From Nitratireductor sp. (GTDB lineage Bacteria; Pseudomonadota; Alphaproteobacteria; Rhizobiales; Rhizobiaceae), in assembly GCA_020441735.1 (NCBI GenBank), contig JAGRLQ010000045.1, positions 1 to 8,223 on the forward strand: a DNA stretch of 8,223 nt, read 5' to 3'. The notes under the pieces are model-generated. The model was not told the DNA's origin. It saw nothing but the letters and a program-made list of their open reading frames with translations, and did no database searches. Shown here piece by piece: positions 1-5,830 of the stretch. Each line of letters begins with the position of its first letter. The stretch's first letter is position 1. Both the position numbers and the translations under genes were made by a program.

Positions 1-9
1 GCTACAGGG

Positions 10-37
10 TTGAAAGCCGTTCCGCTTTGATTATTAT
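10..37 (+). promoter_or_regulatory. Predicted sigma70-type promoter for the exported hydrolase gene
   Basis: A TTGAAA box (10-15) and a TATTAT box (32-37) are separated by 16 bp. Each matches five of six consensus bases. Transcription would start near 44, giving a leader of about 35 nt before the ATG at 79. It is the only good promoter-like pair in the 78 bp upstream of the gene. This is a prediction from base pattern only. Confidence 0.55.
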
Positions 38-67
38 CCGCGCCGGTGGGGCAAGGCGAATCCAATT

Positions 68-73
68 GAGAGG
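68..73 (+). promoter_or_regulatory. Ribosome binding site deciding between two adjacent ATG codons
   Basis: GAGAGG lies 5 nt before the ATG at 79 but only 2 nt before the ATG at 76. Normal spacing favours 79, so the protein probably begins Met-Ala-Lys rather than Met-Met-Ala-Lys. The difference is a single residue. Confidence 0.5.
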
Positions 74-78
74 TAATG

Positions 79-672
79 ATGGCGAAGCTGAAATCCATCC
101 GTGCGGGCCTTTTCGGTCTGGCAGCCATGGGCGCAGTACTCGGTGTTCCCGCACAGGCGGCCGCCGAGGAAGTCTATGTCCTGCGCGGCGCATTCGACGT
201 GTTTTCTGCCGGCATGAACCAGATGACCAAACGGATGCAGTCCAGAGGCATCAATGCCCGCGCCTATTCCAACGGTGCCTGGCGTGGTCTTGCCGACAGC
301 ATTATCAAGCGCAGTCAGGCAGGGCAGGTGTCCTATCCGATCGTGATCATGGGCCATTCGGTCGGTGGCCAGGAAGCCGCCGCCATGTCCAACTATCTCG
401 GTCAGAAGGGTGTCAGCGTTTCGCTGGTCGTAGGCTTTGATCCGGGCTTCGCCCAGCCGCAGCCGTTCCGTTACGGTTCGCCGCGTGTGGTCAACTTCTA
501 TATTGCCGGTCAGCCGCGCGGCCATCCTTACCGCTCGGCAGCAGGCTTCGGCGGCAGCATCAACAACATCAACATCAAGGCGTTCACCAATGCCGACCAT
601 GTGGCGATCGACAAGGATCCACAGGTTCAGGCGCGGGCGCTGTCGGTGGTCTATGCCGCTGTCGGAAAGTAA
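79..672 (+). CDS. Small exported alpha/beta-hydrolase (thioesterase/lipase-like) protein
   Basis: The product is 197 aa, or 198 if the ATG at 76 is used. The N-terminus looks like a Sec signal peptide: Lys/Arg-containing residues 3-8, a hydrophobic stretch at about 9-24, and small residues suiting signal peptidase I cleavage after AQA (27) or AAA (29). The mature protein would be about 170 aa in the periplasm or outside the cell. A nucleophile-elbow motif, GHSVGG, is at 92-97 (Ser94) and follows a hydrophobic strand (IVIM). Asp121 in the GFDPGF segment and His174 in NADHVAID are well placed to complete a Ser-Asp-His triad. That is the order used by alpha/beta hydrolases, although this is a short version of the fold with little room for a lid. 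No lipobox cysteine is seen. The gene stands alone between its own promoter and terminator, so the neighbours say nothing about its substrate. The fold call is fairly safe; esterase, lipase or thioesterase activity is inference. Confidence 0.8.
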   Translation: MAKLKSIRAGLFGLAAMGAVLGVPAQAAAEEVYVLRGAFDVFSAGMNQMTKRMQSRGINARAYSNGAWRGLADSIIKRSQAGQVSYPIVIMGHSVGGQEAAAMSNYLGQKGVSVSLVVGFDPGFAQPQPFRYGSPRVVNFYIAGQPRGHPYRSAAGFGGSINNINIKAFTNADHVAIDKDPQVQARALSVVYAAVGK

Positions 673-694
673 TTCCGCTAGCCGGATCTGAAAG

Positions 695-724
695 AAGGCC
701 GCATCTTCGGATGCGGCCTTTTTT
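695..724 (+). terminator. Rho-independent terminator, possibly bidirectional
   Basis: A perfect 11-bp stem (695-705 with 710-720) closes on a TTCG tetraloop (706-709). On the + strand it runs into six Ts (719-724), 22 nt after the hydrolase stop. The stem begins with AA, so the - strand reads into TTCTTT after the hairpin. It may therefore also stop the convergent SDR gene that ends at 742, though less efficiently. The C(UUCG)G loop is an especially stable RNA tetraloop. Confidence 0.93.
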
Positions 725-741
725 GTTGCAATGCGGGGAAA

Positions 742-1530
742 TCAGCCGGCGCTCAGGCCGCCATCGAGTGCCAGCGTCTGGCCGGTATAGAAACTGTTTT
801 CCGGTGCGCACGCCCACAGCATTGCCTGGACAATCTCATCGACCTCGCCAACGCGCGCCATGGGGATGTTGGACGTCAGTTTCTTCTCGGCCAGTTCCGG
901 ACCGTGGCGGGATTGGGAGAGCGGGGTCTCCAGCATGGCGGTGCGGGTGAAGGCGGGACACAGCGCATTGATGCGGATGCCCTTGCGGGCATATTCGACT
1001 GCCGCGGATTTCGTCAGGCCGACAACCGCATGCTTGGCAGCGCCGTAGACTGAAAGCGTCGGGGCGCCGATGAGGCCCGCGACCGAGGCAGTGTTGAGGA
1101 TGACGCCACCCGTTCCCGTTTCCTCGAACTGGCGGCGCATCACCGGCAATTGCGCCTTCATGGCGAACAGAACCGCCAGGACATTGACCTCAAGCACCCG
1201 CCGGGATGTTTCGGCTTCCATGTCTTCGAGCCTTCCCTGGGCATGCAGAATGCCGGCATTGTTGAGCGCGATGTCGAGCCGGCCGAATTGTTCGATGGCC
1301 GCAGCCGCAAGTTCACTGTGCAGGCCTTCCTCGGTTACGTCGCCAGCGAGAAAGACGCAGGGAAAATCCTCCTGCAGCGCAGCGCGGGCAGGTTTCAGTG
1401 TGTCATCGTTGAGATCGGTCAGCACCAGATTGGCGCCTGCTTCAGCGAAACGTTTCGCTGCGGCAAGGCCAAGGCCACCGCCCGCGCCGCTGATCAGCAC
1501 CGTTTTCCCTTTGAAATCGTAATGTGTCAT
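742..1530 (-). CDS. SDR-family NAD(P)-dependent oxidoreductase
   Basis: This 262-aa cytosolic enzyme has the usual length of a classical short-chain dehydrogenase/reductase. The Rossmann glycine motif GAGGGLG is at 15-21. Asp39, at the end of the second strand (LVLTD), suggests a preference for NAD over NADP. NNAG is at 90-93. The catalytic set is complete: Asn116, Ser149, Tyr162 and Lys166 (YGAAK). The C-terminal half carries the family's typical PAFTRTAM and LALDGG segments. The start at 1530 is chosen because AAGGGG lies 6 nt upstream and because it begins MTHYDFKGK, directly before the first beta strand. An upstream in-frame ATG at 1581 would add 17 unsupported residues. The gene is divergent from the amidase and ends 17 bp from the stem-loop terminator it shares with the hydrolase. 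The substrate is unknown: SDRs of this type oxidise or reduce many alcohols, ketones, sugars and acyl compounds, and nothing here links it firmly to purines. Confidence 0.92.
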   Translation of the reverse strand: MTHYDFKGKTVLISGAGGGLGLAAAKRFAEAGANLVLTDLNDDTLKPARAALQEDFPCVFLAGDVTEEGLHSELAAAAIEQFGRLDIALNNAGILHAQGRLEDMEAETSRRVLEVNVLAVLFAMKAQLPVMRRQFEETGTGGVILNTASVAGLIGAPTLSVYGAAKHAVVGLTKSAAVEYARKGIRINALCPAFTRTAMLETPLSQSRHGPELAEKKLTSNIPMARVGEVDEIVQAMLWACAPENSFYTGQTLALDGGLSAG

Positions 1531-1536
1531 GGCATT

Positions 1537-1542
1537 CCCCTT
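1537..1542 (-). promoter_or_regulatory. Ribosome binding site fixing the SDR start
   Basis: AAGGGG on the - strand lies 6 nt before the ATG at 1530. No comparable site precedes the in-frame ATG at 1581, so the shorter protein is preferred. Confidence 0.7.
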
Positions 1543-1549
1543 GCGGTCG

Positions 1550-1578
1550 GTTCTATGGCTGCGGGCAAGCGTTGTCAG
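1550..1578 (-). promoter_or_regulatory. Possible sigma70-type promoter for the SDR gene
   Basis: On the - strand, CTGACA (1578-1573, five of six consensus bases) is followed after exactly 17 bp by TAGAAC (1555-1550, four of six). Transcription would begin near 1543, leaving a very short leader of about 13 nt that still contains the ribosome binding site. I found no convincing promoter for the amidase in the same 68-bp gap; it may lie inside the SDR 5' end. Confidence 0.4.
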
Positions 1579-1583
1579 CAAAA

Positions 1584-1589
1584 AAGGAG
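1584..1589 (+). promoter_or_regulatory. Ribosome binding site fixing the amidase start
   Basis: AAGGAG lies 9 nt before the ATG at 1599. The reading frame is open back to an ATG at 1524, but that start would overlap the SDR coding region and would place this strong site inside the gene. The start at 1599 is therefore preferred. Confidence 0.75.
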
Positions 1590-1598
1590 AATTGGTTC

Positions 1599-2936
1599 AT
1601 GGACTACCCTACCATGAGCGCTGCCGCGCTGGGCCGCGCCATTGCCGAAGGCAAGGCTGACCCGCTGGAGATCGCGCAGTGTTTTCTCGACCGTATCGAA
1701 CACCACCCACAGACAGATGAAATCTATGCCCGGATGACGCGCGAGCGGGCGCTGGAAGAGGCTGCCGGTGCCTCCAAACGGGTGAGGGAAGGCAGGCTGG
1801 CAGGGCCACTCGATGGCGTTCCGGTTTCCTGGAAGGATCTCTACGATACGAAAGGTGTTGCAACCGAAAGCGGGGCGCCACTGCTCAAGGGCCGCACGCC
1901 AGACAGGGATGCCAAGGTGCTGACAACAGCAACGGCGGTGGGTACGGTCTGCCTCGGCAAGACGCACCAGACGGAATTTGCCTTTTCCGGCCTTGGCATC
2001 AATCCGAATACGGCGACACCGCCCAACCGGCTGATGCCCGGTCATGCACCGGGGGGCTCCTCTTCGGGGGCTGCGGCTTCCATCACCCACGGGCTGGCCC
2101 CGGTCGCCATCGGCTCGGATACCGGCGGTTCGGTCCGCATTCCTGCCTGCTGGAATTCGCTTGTGGGCATGAAGACGACCCACGGGCTGCTGCCACTTGA
2201 AGGCGTGGTGCCGCTATGTTCCGGCTTCGATACGGTGGGTCCAATCGCCAAAACGGTGGAAGATGCCGCGCTTATGACTGCCGCGCTTGGCGGGCCGGCC
2301 TTGGATGACAACAATCTTCCGGGCGCAAGCGATCTACGTTTTGCGGTAATCGATGGCCCGCCGATGGAAGATTGCGATGCGGCCGTGTTGCAGGCTTTCG
2401 AGACAGCGGTAAGGCGGCTTGAGGCTGCCGGCGCCAGTATTACCCGCATCGAACCTGCGGCGGAGTTGAAGGAATCCCTGTCGCTTGGTGCGGTGCTGTT
2501 TCCCTTCGAGGCCTGGCAGCAATGGGGCAGTCTGATCGAGGCCAATCCCGGCATCATGTATCCGCCGGTGGAAACCCGCTTCCGCCAGGGGGGCTTGATA
2601 ACCAGGGGCGACTATGACGCGGCATGGAAAGCACTGGAAGAGATCCGCATCGCCTTCTTCGCGGAGCACACGGCTTTCGACGGCTTCCTGTTTCCGACCA
2701 TTCCGATGCTGCCGCCAAGGGTGGACGAACTGCTGGCCGATGATGAGCGGTTCACCAGCGTCAATCTGCTGGCGCTGCGCAATACCCGTTTCGTCAATCT
2801 GCTGGGAAGCTGCGCGCTTACCCTGCCGGTACCGGAACCCTGTATCGGCTTTCAGGTGATGGGGCATCCGATGAAGGACGGTCGATTGCTGCAGGTGGGC
2901 TTATCGGTGGAGGCAGCGGTCAGGAACGGGGTTTGA
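1599..2936 (+). CDS. Amidase-signature family hydrolase
   Basis: This 445-aa cytosolic enzyme belongs to the amidase signature family, which hydrolyses C-N amide bonds with a Ser-cisSer-Lys triad. The triad is visible: Lys79 in PVSWKDLYDTKG, cis-Ser154 in the glycine/serine-rich GGSSSGAAAS loop, and nucleophile Ser178 in GSDTGGSVRIPA. From memory, these positions equal those of the GatA subunit of bacterial Glu-tRNA(Gln) amidotransferase (79/154/178), so the first 180 residues should align almost without gaps. A stand-alone enzyme is more likely than a true GatA, because no gatB or gatC is nearby and the C-terminal half is shorter and divergent. The 3' end overlaps guaD tail to tail by 17 bp, and the 5' end is divergent from the SDR. 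The substrate is unknown: a small aliphatic or aromatic amide, or a ureide-type intermediate given the purine genes alongside, are possibilities only. The family call is firm. Confidence 0.92.
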   Translation: MDYPTMSAAALGRAIAEGKADPLEIAQCFLDRIEHHPQTDEIYARMTRERALEEAAGASKRVREGRLAGPLDGVPVSWKDLYDTKGVATESGAPLLKGRTPDRDAKVLTTATAVGTVCLGKTHQTEFAFSGLGINPNTATPPNRLMPGHAPGGSSSGAAASITHGLAPVAIGSDTGGSVRIPACWNSLVGMKTTHGLLPLEGVVPLCSGFDTVGPIAKTVEDAALMTAALGGPALDDNNLPGASDLRFAVIDGPPMEDCDAAVLQAFETAVRRLEAAGASITRIEPAAELKESLSLGAVLFPFEAWQQWGSLIEANPGIMYPPVETRFRQGGLITRGDYDAAWKALEEIRIAFFAEHTAFDGFLFPTIPMLPPRVDELLADDERFTSVNLLALRNTRFVNLLGSCALTLPVPEPCIGFQVMGHPMKDGRLLQVGLSVEAAVRNGV

Positions 2937-4218
2937 CGGGGTCGCCCGCGACCCAGGTTTCCGCCACTGCCCGGTCATCACCCAGGATCATCAGGGCAAA
3001 CAGCACGTCGTGGAGATCGCGTGAAAGAGCATGACGCTCGGCCATCAGCGGTGTGGCACAGGGATCGAGCACCACCAGATCGGCATACTTTCCGGCTTCC
3101 AGCGTGCCGACTTCCTTATCCGTTCCGAGCAGGCGGGCATTGCCCAAGGTTGCGCGAAAGAAGGCTTCATGGGCGGAAATACGCGACCCGACCAGTTGGG
3201 ACACGGTGAAGGCATCGCGCAGGGTATCGAACATCGAATAGCTCATGCCGCCGGCTACATCGCAGCCGACGCCGACATTGACAGGGTGGTCGCTTTCGGT
3301 GGTGTGGTGCAGGCGGAAGAGGCCGGAACCGAGAAAGTTGTTTGAGGTCGGGCAATGAACGACGGCAGATTGGGCCTCGCTGAGGCGGGCAAGCTCACGC
3401 TCTGAAAGGTGGATGCCATGGGCAAACAGGCTTGAAGGCGTCAGCAGGCCATAGCGGTCGTAGACATCGGTATAGTCCTTCGACCAGGGGAACTGGCTGG
3501 CGACAAATTCGACCTCGGCAGGGTTCTCCGAAAGATGTGTCTGGATCAGCAGGCCGGGATTTTCCTTCACAAGCGTACCGGTGGCTTCCAGTTGCGCTTC
3601 GGTGGACGTGACGGCAAAGCGCGGGCTGATCGCGTATTTCAACCGCCCCTTGCCGTGCCACTTCGCGATCAGCGCGGTTGAATCGTCATAAGCTGCCTGC
3701 GGTGTATCGAGCAGTCCTTGCGGTGCGTTGCGATCCATCAGGGTCTTGCCGGAGGCCACCGCCATGTTGCGGCGGGAAGCCTCATCGAACAGGCAATCGA
3801 GGGCTACCGGGTGGATGGTCGAAAAGGCGAGACATGATGTGATGCCGTTGCGCAGCAGTTCGTCGAGAAAGGCCCTGGCTGCGGCAGCAGCAATCTCGCC
3901 ATCGCAGTAACGCTGCTCCTCGATGAAGGTATAGCGGTTGAGCCAGTCGAGCAGGTCTTTGCCGAAAGCTGCCAGCATCCGGTATTGGGGAAAATGCAGA
4001 TGCGCATCGATCAAGCCCGGCAGGATCAGCTTGCGTCCGTAATCGATGGTTTCGAGGGTTGCATAGTTGGCAGGAAGGTCGCTGCGCTCCCCGCTCCAGG
4101 CGATCCTGCCATCATCGCCAATGACGATGACACCATCCTCTATGTGGCGGATGGCGCTGTCGCCCGCCCGGCGGGGATCGTCGGCATAGTCGAGTATTTG
4201 TCCGGTCAAGCATTTCAT
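2920..4218 (-). CDS. guaD: Guanine deaminase
   Basis: GuaD deaminates guanine to xanthine and ammonia in the cytosol, supplying xanthine dehydrogenase. The 432-aa length is typical. It is a metal-dependent amidohydrolase with the guanine-deaminase motif set: LILPGLIDAHLHFPQ (metal ligands His73 and His75), LLDWLNRYTF (89-98), SPRFAVTST (198-206, Arg200 expected to contact the purine), QTHLSEN (metal ligand His228, proton-shuttling Glu231), AHGIHLS (His267), HCPTSNNFLGSG (288-299) and GVGCDVAGG (metal ligand Asp320). The segment GTLEAGKYADLVVLDP near the C-terminus rebuilds the small beta domain common to amidohydrolases. Roles are assigned by analogy with the human enzyme. The start at 4218 follows a good TATAAT box but lacks a Shine-Dalgarno sequence and overlaps the stop of a three-codon mini-ORF. 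The gene is divergent from xdhAB, which catalyse the next step in the pathway, and convergent with the amidase, overlapping it by 17 bp. Confidence 0.96.
   Translation of the reverse strand: MKCLTGQILDYADDPRRAGDSAIRHIEDGVIVIGDDGRIAWSGERSDLPANYATLETIDYGRKLILPGLIDAHLHFPQYRMLAAFGKDLLDWLNRYTFIEEQRYCDGEIAAAAARAFLDELLRNGITSCLAFSTIHPVALDCLFDEASRRNMAVASGKTLMDRNAPQGLLDTPQAAYDDSTALIAKWHGKGRLKYAISPRFAVTSTEAQLEATGTLVKENPGLLIQTHLSENPAEVEFVASQFPWSKDYTDVYDRYGLLTPSSLFAHGIHLSERELARLSEAQSAVVHCPTSNNFLGSGLFRLHHTTESDHPVNVGVGCDVAGGMSYSMFDTLRDAFTVSQLVGSRISAHEAFFRATLGNARLLGTDKEVGTLEAGKYADLVVLDPCATPLMAERHALSRDLHDVLFALMILGDDRAVAETWVAGDPVKPRS
2939..2954. other. Stem-loop at the convergent amidase/guaD 3' ends
   Basis: GGGTCGC (2939-2945) is the exact reverse complement of GCGACCC (2948-2954), so RNA from either strand can form a GC-rich hairpin of 6-7 bp. 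It starts 3 nt after the amidase stop codon and lies within the last codons of guaD. Neither strand has a strong U tract after it, so it is not a classic intrinsic terminator. It could act as a weak terminator or a 3'-end stabiliser, or be a coincidence of GC-rich coding sequence. Confidence 0.35.
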
Positions 4219-4250
4219 CAGGCGATCATATAACCCGGAAAATCCCTGCC

Positions 4251-4256
4251 ATTATA
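4251..4256 (-). promoter_or_regulatory. -10 box of the predicted guaD promoter
   Basis: A perfect TATAAT reads on the - strand (4256-4251). A transcript would start near 4244 and give a leader of about 26 nt before the guaD ATG at 4218. No good -35 box is seen at 16-18 bp: the hexamer at 17 bp is AGATAC, and a TTGCCA sits at 22 bp. A weak -35 would fit a promoter that needs an activator. Confidence 0.55.
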
Positions 4257-4296
4257 CGGAAATCGTAGAAAGTGTATCTGGCAACGGTGAAGAGCG

Positions 4297-4317
4297 TTGG
4301 CCTTCACAACCGGCCAA
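4297..4317. promoter_or_regulatory. Inverted repeat, candidate operator between guaD and xdhA
   Basis: TTGGCC (4297-4302) and its exact reverse complement GGCCAA (4312-4317) are separated by 9 bp. The centre-to-centre distance of 15 bp is larger than one helical turn. The site overlaps the predicted xdhA -35 box and spacer and lies roughly 55-75 bp upstream of the predicted guaD transcription start. A bound dimer could therefore repress xdhAB, or activate guaD, or both. Which regulator family would bind is not visible in this window. Confidence 0.4.
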
Positions 4318-4330
4318 ATGATGCTACCGT
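4303..4330 (+). promoter_or_regulatory. Possible promoter for the xdhAB operon
   Basis: TTCACA (4303-4308, five of six consensus bases) is followed after 16 bp by TACCGT (4325-4330, three of six including the key TA and final T). Transcription would start near 4337, about 20 nt before the xdhA ATG. The -10 box is weak, so this is tentative. The inverted repeat at 4297-4317 covers the -35 box. Confidence 0.35.
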
Positions 4331-4348
4331 CCTGAAAACAATCGGCCT

Positions 4349-4354
4349 GGAGGG
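4349..4354 (+). promoter_or_regulatory. Ribosome binding site of xdhA
   Basis: GGAGGG lies 3 nt before the ATG at 4358. The site is strong in sequence but the spacing is short. The ATG is still preferred because the protein begins at the usual place for the family, just before the first strand of the ferredoxin-like domain (LTFLRNGE). Confidence 0.65.
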
Positions 4355-4357
4355 TTC

Positions 4358-5830
4358 ATGCGCGATCGCCTTACATTCCTGCGCAATGGCGAAAAGGTGA
4401 CGGTGGCGGATTTCGATCCGCAAACGACACTTCTTGATTACCTCAGGCTGACCGAGCGCAAGACCGGCACCAAGGAAGGCTGCAACGAGGGCGATTGCGG
4501 CGCCTGCACCGTGGCACTCGGCAAAATCCGCAGCGGCAAGCTTTCTTATGAACCGGTCAATGCCTGCATCCTGCTGCTCGGTCAGGTGGAAGGCTGCGAT
4601 GTCATTACCGTCGATGACCTTGCCGGGGGCGGCAAGCTGCACGCGGTACAACAGGCCATGGTCGATCTGCACGGCTCGCAATGCGGTTTCTGCACGCCTG
4701 GTTTTGTGATGAGTCTTTTCACGCTGCATCATAGTGGCAAGAAGGCCGATCGCAGCGCGGTCAATGACTGGCTGGCGGGAAACCTCTGCCGCTGTACGGG
4801 TTACCGGCCGATTGCCGATGCCGCGCTGAAGACAACTGGCAAGAAGCCGAGCGATGCGCTGGCTGCCCGCTGGAAGAAGACGGAAAAGGCACTTCTTTCC
4901 ATGCAGGGTGACGACCTGTTTGCAGGCACACTGGAAAGCTTCTTCGCCGCGCCCGGATCGGTGAAGGCGCTTGCCGCGCTGTGTGCCGAACATCCCGATG
5001 CGGTGATCCTCTCCGGCGCTACCGATGTGGGGCTGTGGATCACCAAGCAGATGCGGCAATTGCCGAAGATCATTTACACGGGCCGCGCGGCAGGCTTCGA
5101 TGCCATCCGCGAAAGCAGCCGGCAGATCGTGATCGGCGCAGGGGCAACCTACACTCAGGCATTCGACACGCTGGCTTCGCTCGGTGCTGATATAGGCGAG
5201 GTGCTGCGCCGCCTCGGTTCTCGCCATGTGCGGGCAAGCGGCACGGTGGGCGGCAACATCGCCAACGGATCGCCGATCGGCGACACGCCGCCGATGCTGA
5301 TCGCGCTCGGCGCTTCGCTGGAACTGCAGCATGGCAGCGGGAAGCGAACCCTGTCGCTGGAGGATTTCTTCATCGATTACGGCAAGCAGGACCGCAAGCC
5401 CGGCGAACTGGTCACCAAGGTCATTGTGCCAAAGCCCGGCAGGAAGCAGCATTTCAAGGCATGGAAGATTTCCAAACGCTTCGACCAGGACATTTCCGCC
5501 GTATTGTTTGCCGCGCTTTTCACGGTGGAAAAAGGACGCATCGCCTCGGCGCGGATTGCCTGTGGCGGCATGGCGGGCACACCAAAACACGCCAAGCATG
5601 CAGAAGCGGCGATTGCCGGTGCGCGGCTTGATGATCCCGCCACCTGGGCGCGGGCGCGCGCAGCCTTCGAGAAAGACTATACGCCGATGACCGACATGCG
5701 CGCTTCGAGCGGCTACCGCATGGAGATTGTGAAAAACCTGCTGACCAAGGCGCTGACGGAGCTTGCCGCTGAAACCGGTACGGGCGAGGGCGCTGCTACG
5801 CGGGTGCTGGCCACCGGGGAGGCTGTGTGA
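4358..5830 (+). CDS. xdhA: Xanthine dehydrogenase small subunit (2Fe-2S and FAD)
   Basis: XdhA carries electrons from the molybdenum centre in XdhB through two 2Fe-2S clusters to FAD and then NAD+. The 490-aa protein starts with a plant-type ferredoxin domain (about 1-80) holding Cys42, Cys47, Cys50 and Cys70. A helical 2Fe-2S domain follows (about 85-165) with Cys109 and Cys112 (QCGFC) and Cys144 and Cys146 (NLCRCTGYRP), so both clusters are complete. The FAD-binding domain (about 190-365) shows SGATDVGLW (219-227) and GTVGGNIANGSPIGD starting at 295. A CO-dehydrogenase-flavoprotein-like C-terminal domain runs from about 366 to 470. No signal peptide is present, as expected for a cytosolic enzyme. 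It is somewhat longer than the roughly 460 aa I recall for Rhodobacter capsulatus XdhA, mainly through a Gly/Ala/Thr-rich tail after about 470. Its TGA overlaps the xdhB ATG by one base, implying coupled translation and fixed subunit stoichiometry. Confidence 0.96.
   Translation: MRDRLTFLRNGEKVTVADFDPQTTLLDYLRLTERKTGTKEGCNEGDCGACTVALGKIRSGKLSYEPVNACILLLGQVEGCDVITVDDLAGGGKLHAVQQAMVDLHGSQCGFCTPGFVMSLFTLHHSGKKADRSAVNDWLAGNLCRCTGYRPIADAALKTTGKKPSDALAARWKKTEKALLSMQGDDLFAGTLESFFAAPGSVKALAALCAEHPDAVILSGATDVGLWITKQMRQLPKIIYTGRAAGFDAIRESSRQIVIGAGATYTQAFDTLASLGADIGEVLRRLGSRHVRASGTVGGNIANGSPIGDTPPMLIALGASLELQHGSGKRTLSLEDFFIDYGKQDRKPGELVTKVIVPKPGRKQHFKAWKISKRFDQDISAVLFAALFTVEKGRIASARIACGGMAGTPKHAKHAEAAIAGARLDDPATWARARAAFEKDYTPMTDMRASSGYRMEIVKNLLTKALTELAAETGTGEGAATRVLATGEAV
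5816..5822 (+). promoter_or_regulatory. Ribosome binding site deciding the xdhB start
   Basis: GGGGAGG, inside the last codons of xdhA, lies 7 nt before the ATG at 5830. A GTG at 5827 is in the same frame but would be only 4 nt away. The ATG also gives the TGATG overlap typical of coupled genes, so 5830 is preferred. Confidence 0.75.

Noticed and set aside
559..579. Short direct repeat of ATCAAC-like units
   Set aside because: It encodes the Ile/Asn-rich stretch INNINIK of the hydrolase. It is too short and imperfect to be a functional repeat or array.
34..600. Open frame of 188 codons on the - strand opposite the exported hydrolase
   Set aside because: The + strand gene has a promoter, ribosome binding site, signal peptide, triad and terminator. 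The - strand frame has none of these.
1531..1581. N-terminal extension of the SDR to an ATG at 1581
   Set aside because: The added 17 residues precede the normal family start, and AAGGGG sits 6 nt before the ATG at 1530.
1524..1598. N-terminal extension of the amidase to an ATG at 1524
   Set aside because: It would overlap the SDR 5' end, has no ribosome binding site, adds 25 residues unlike the family, and places the strong AAGGAG site inside the gene.
4304..5599. Long open frame of 431 codons on the - strand opposite xdhA
   Set aside because: It lies antisense to a fully supported XdhA with intact cofactor motifs, shows no recognisable domain, and is explained by few stop codons in GC-rich antisense frames.
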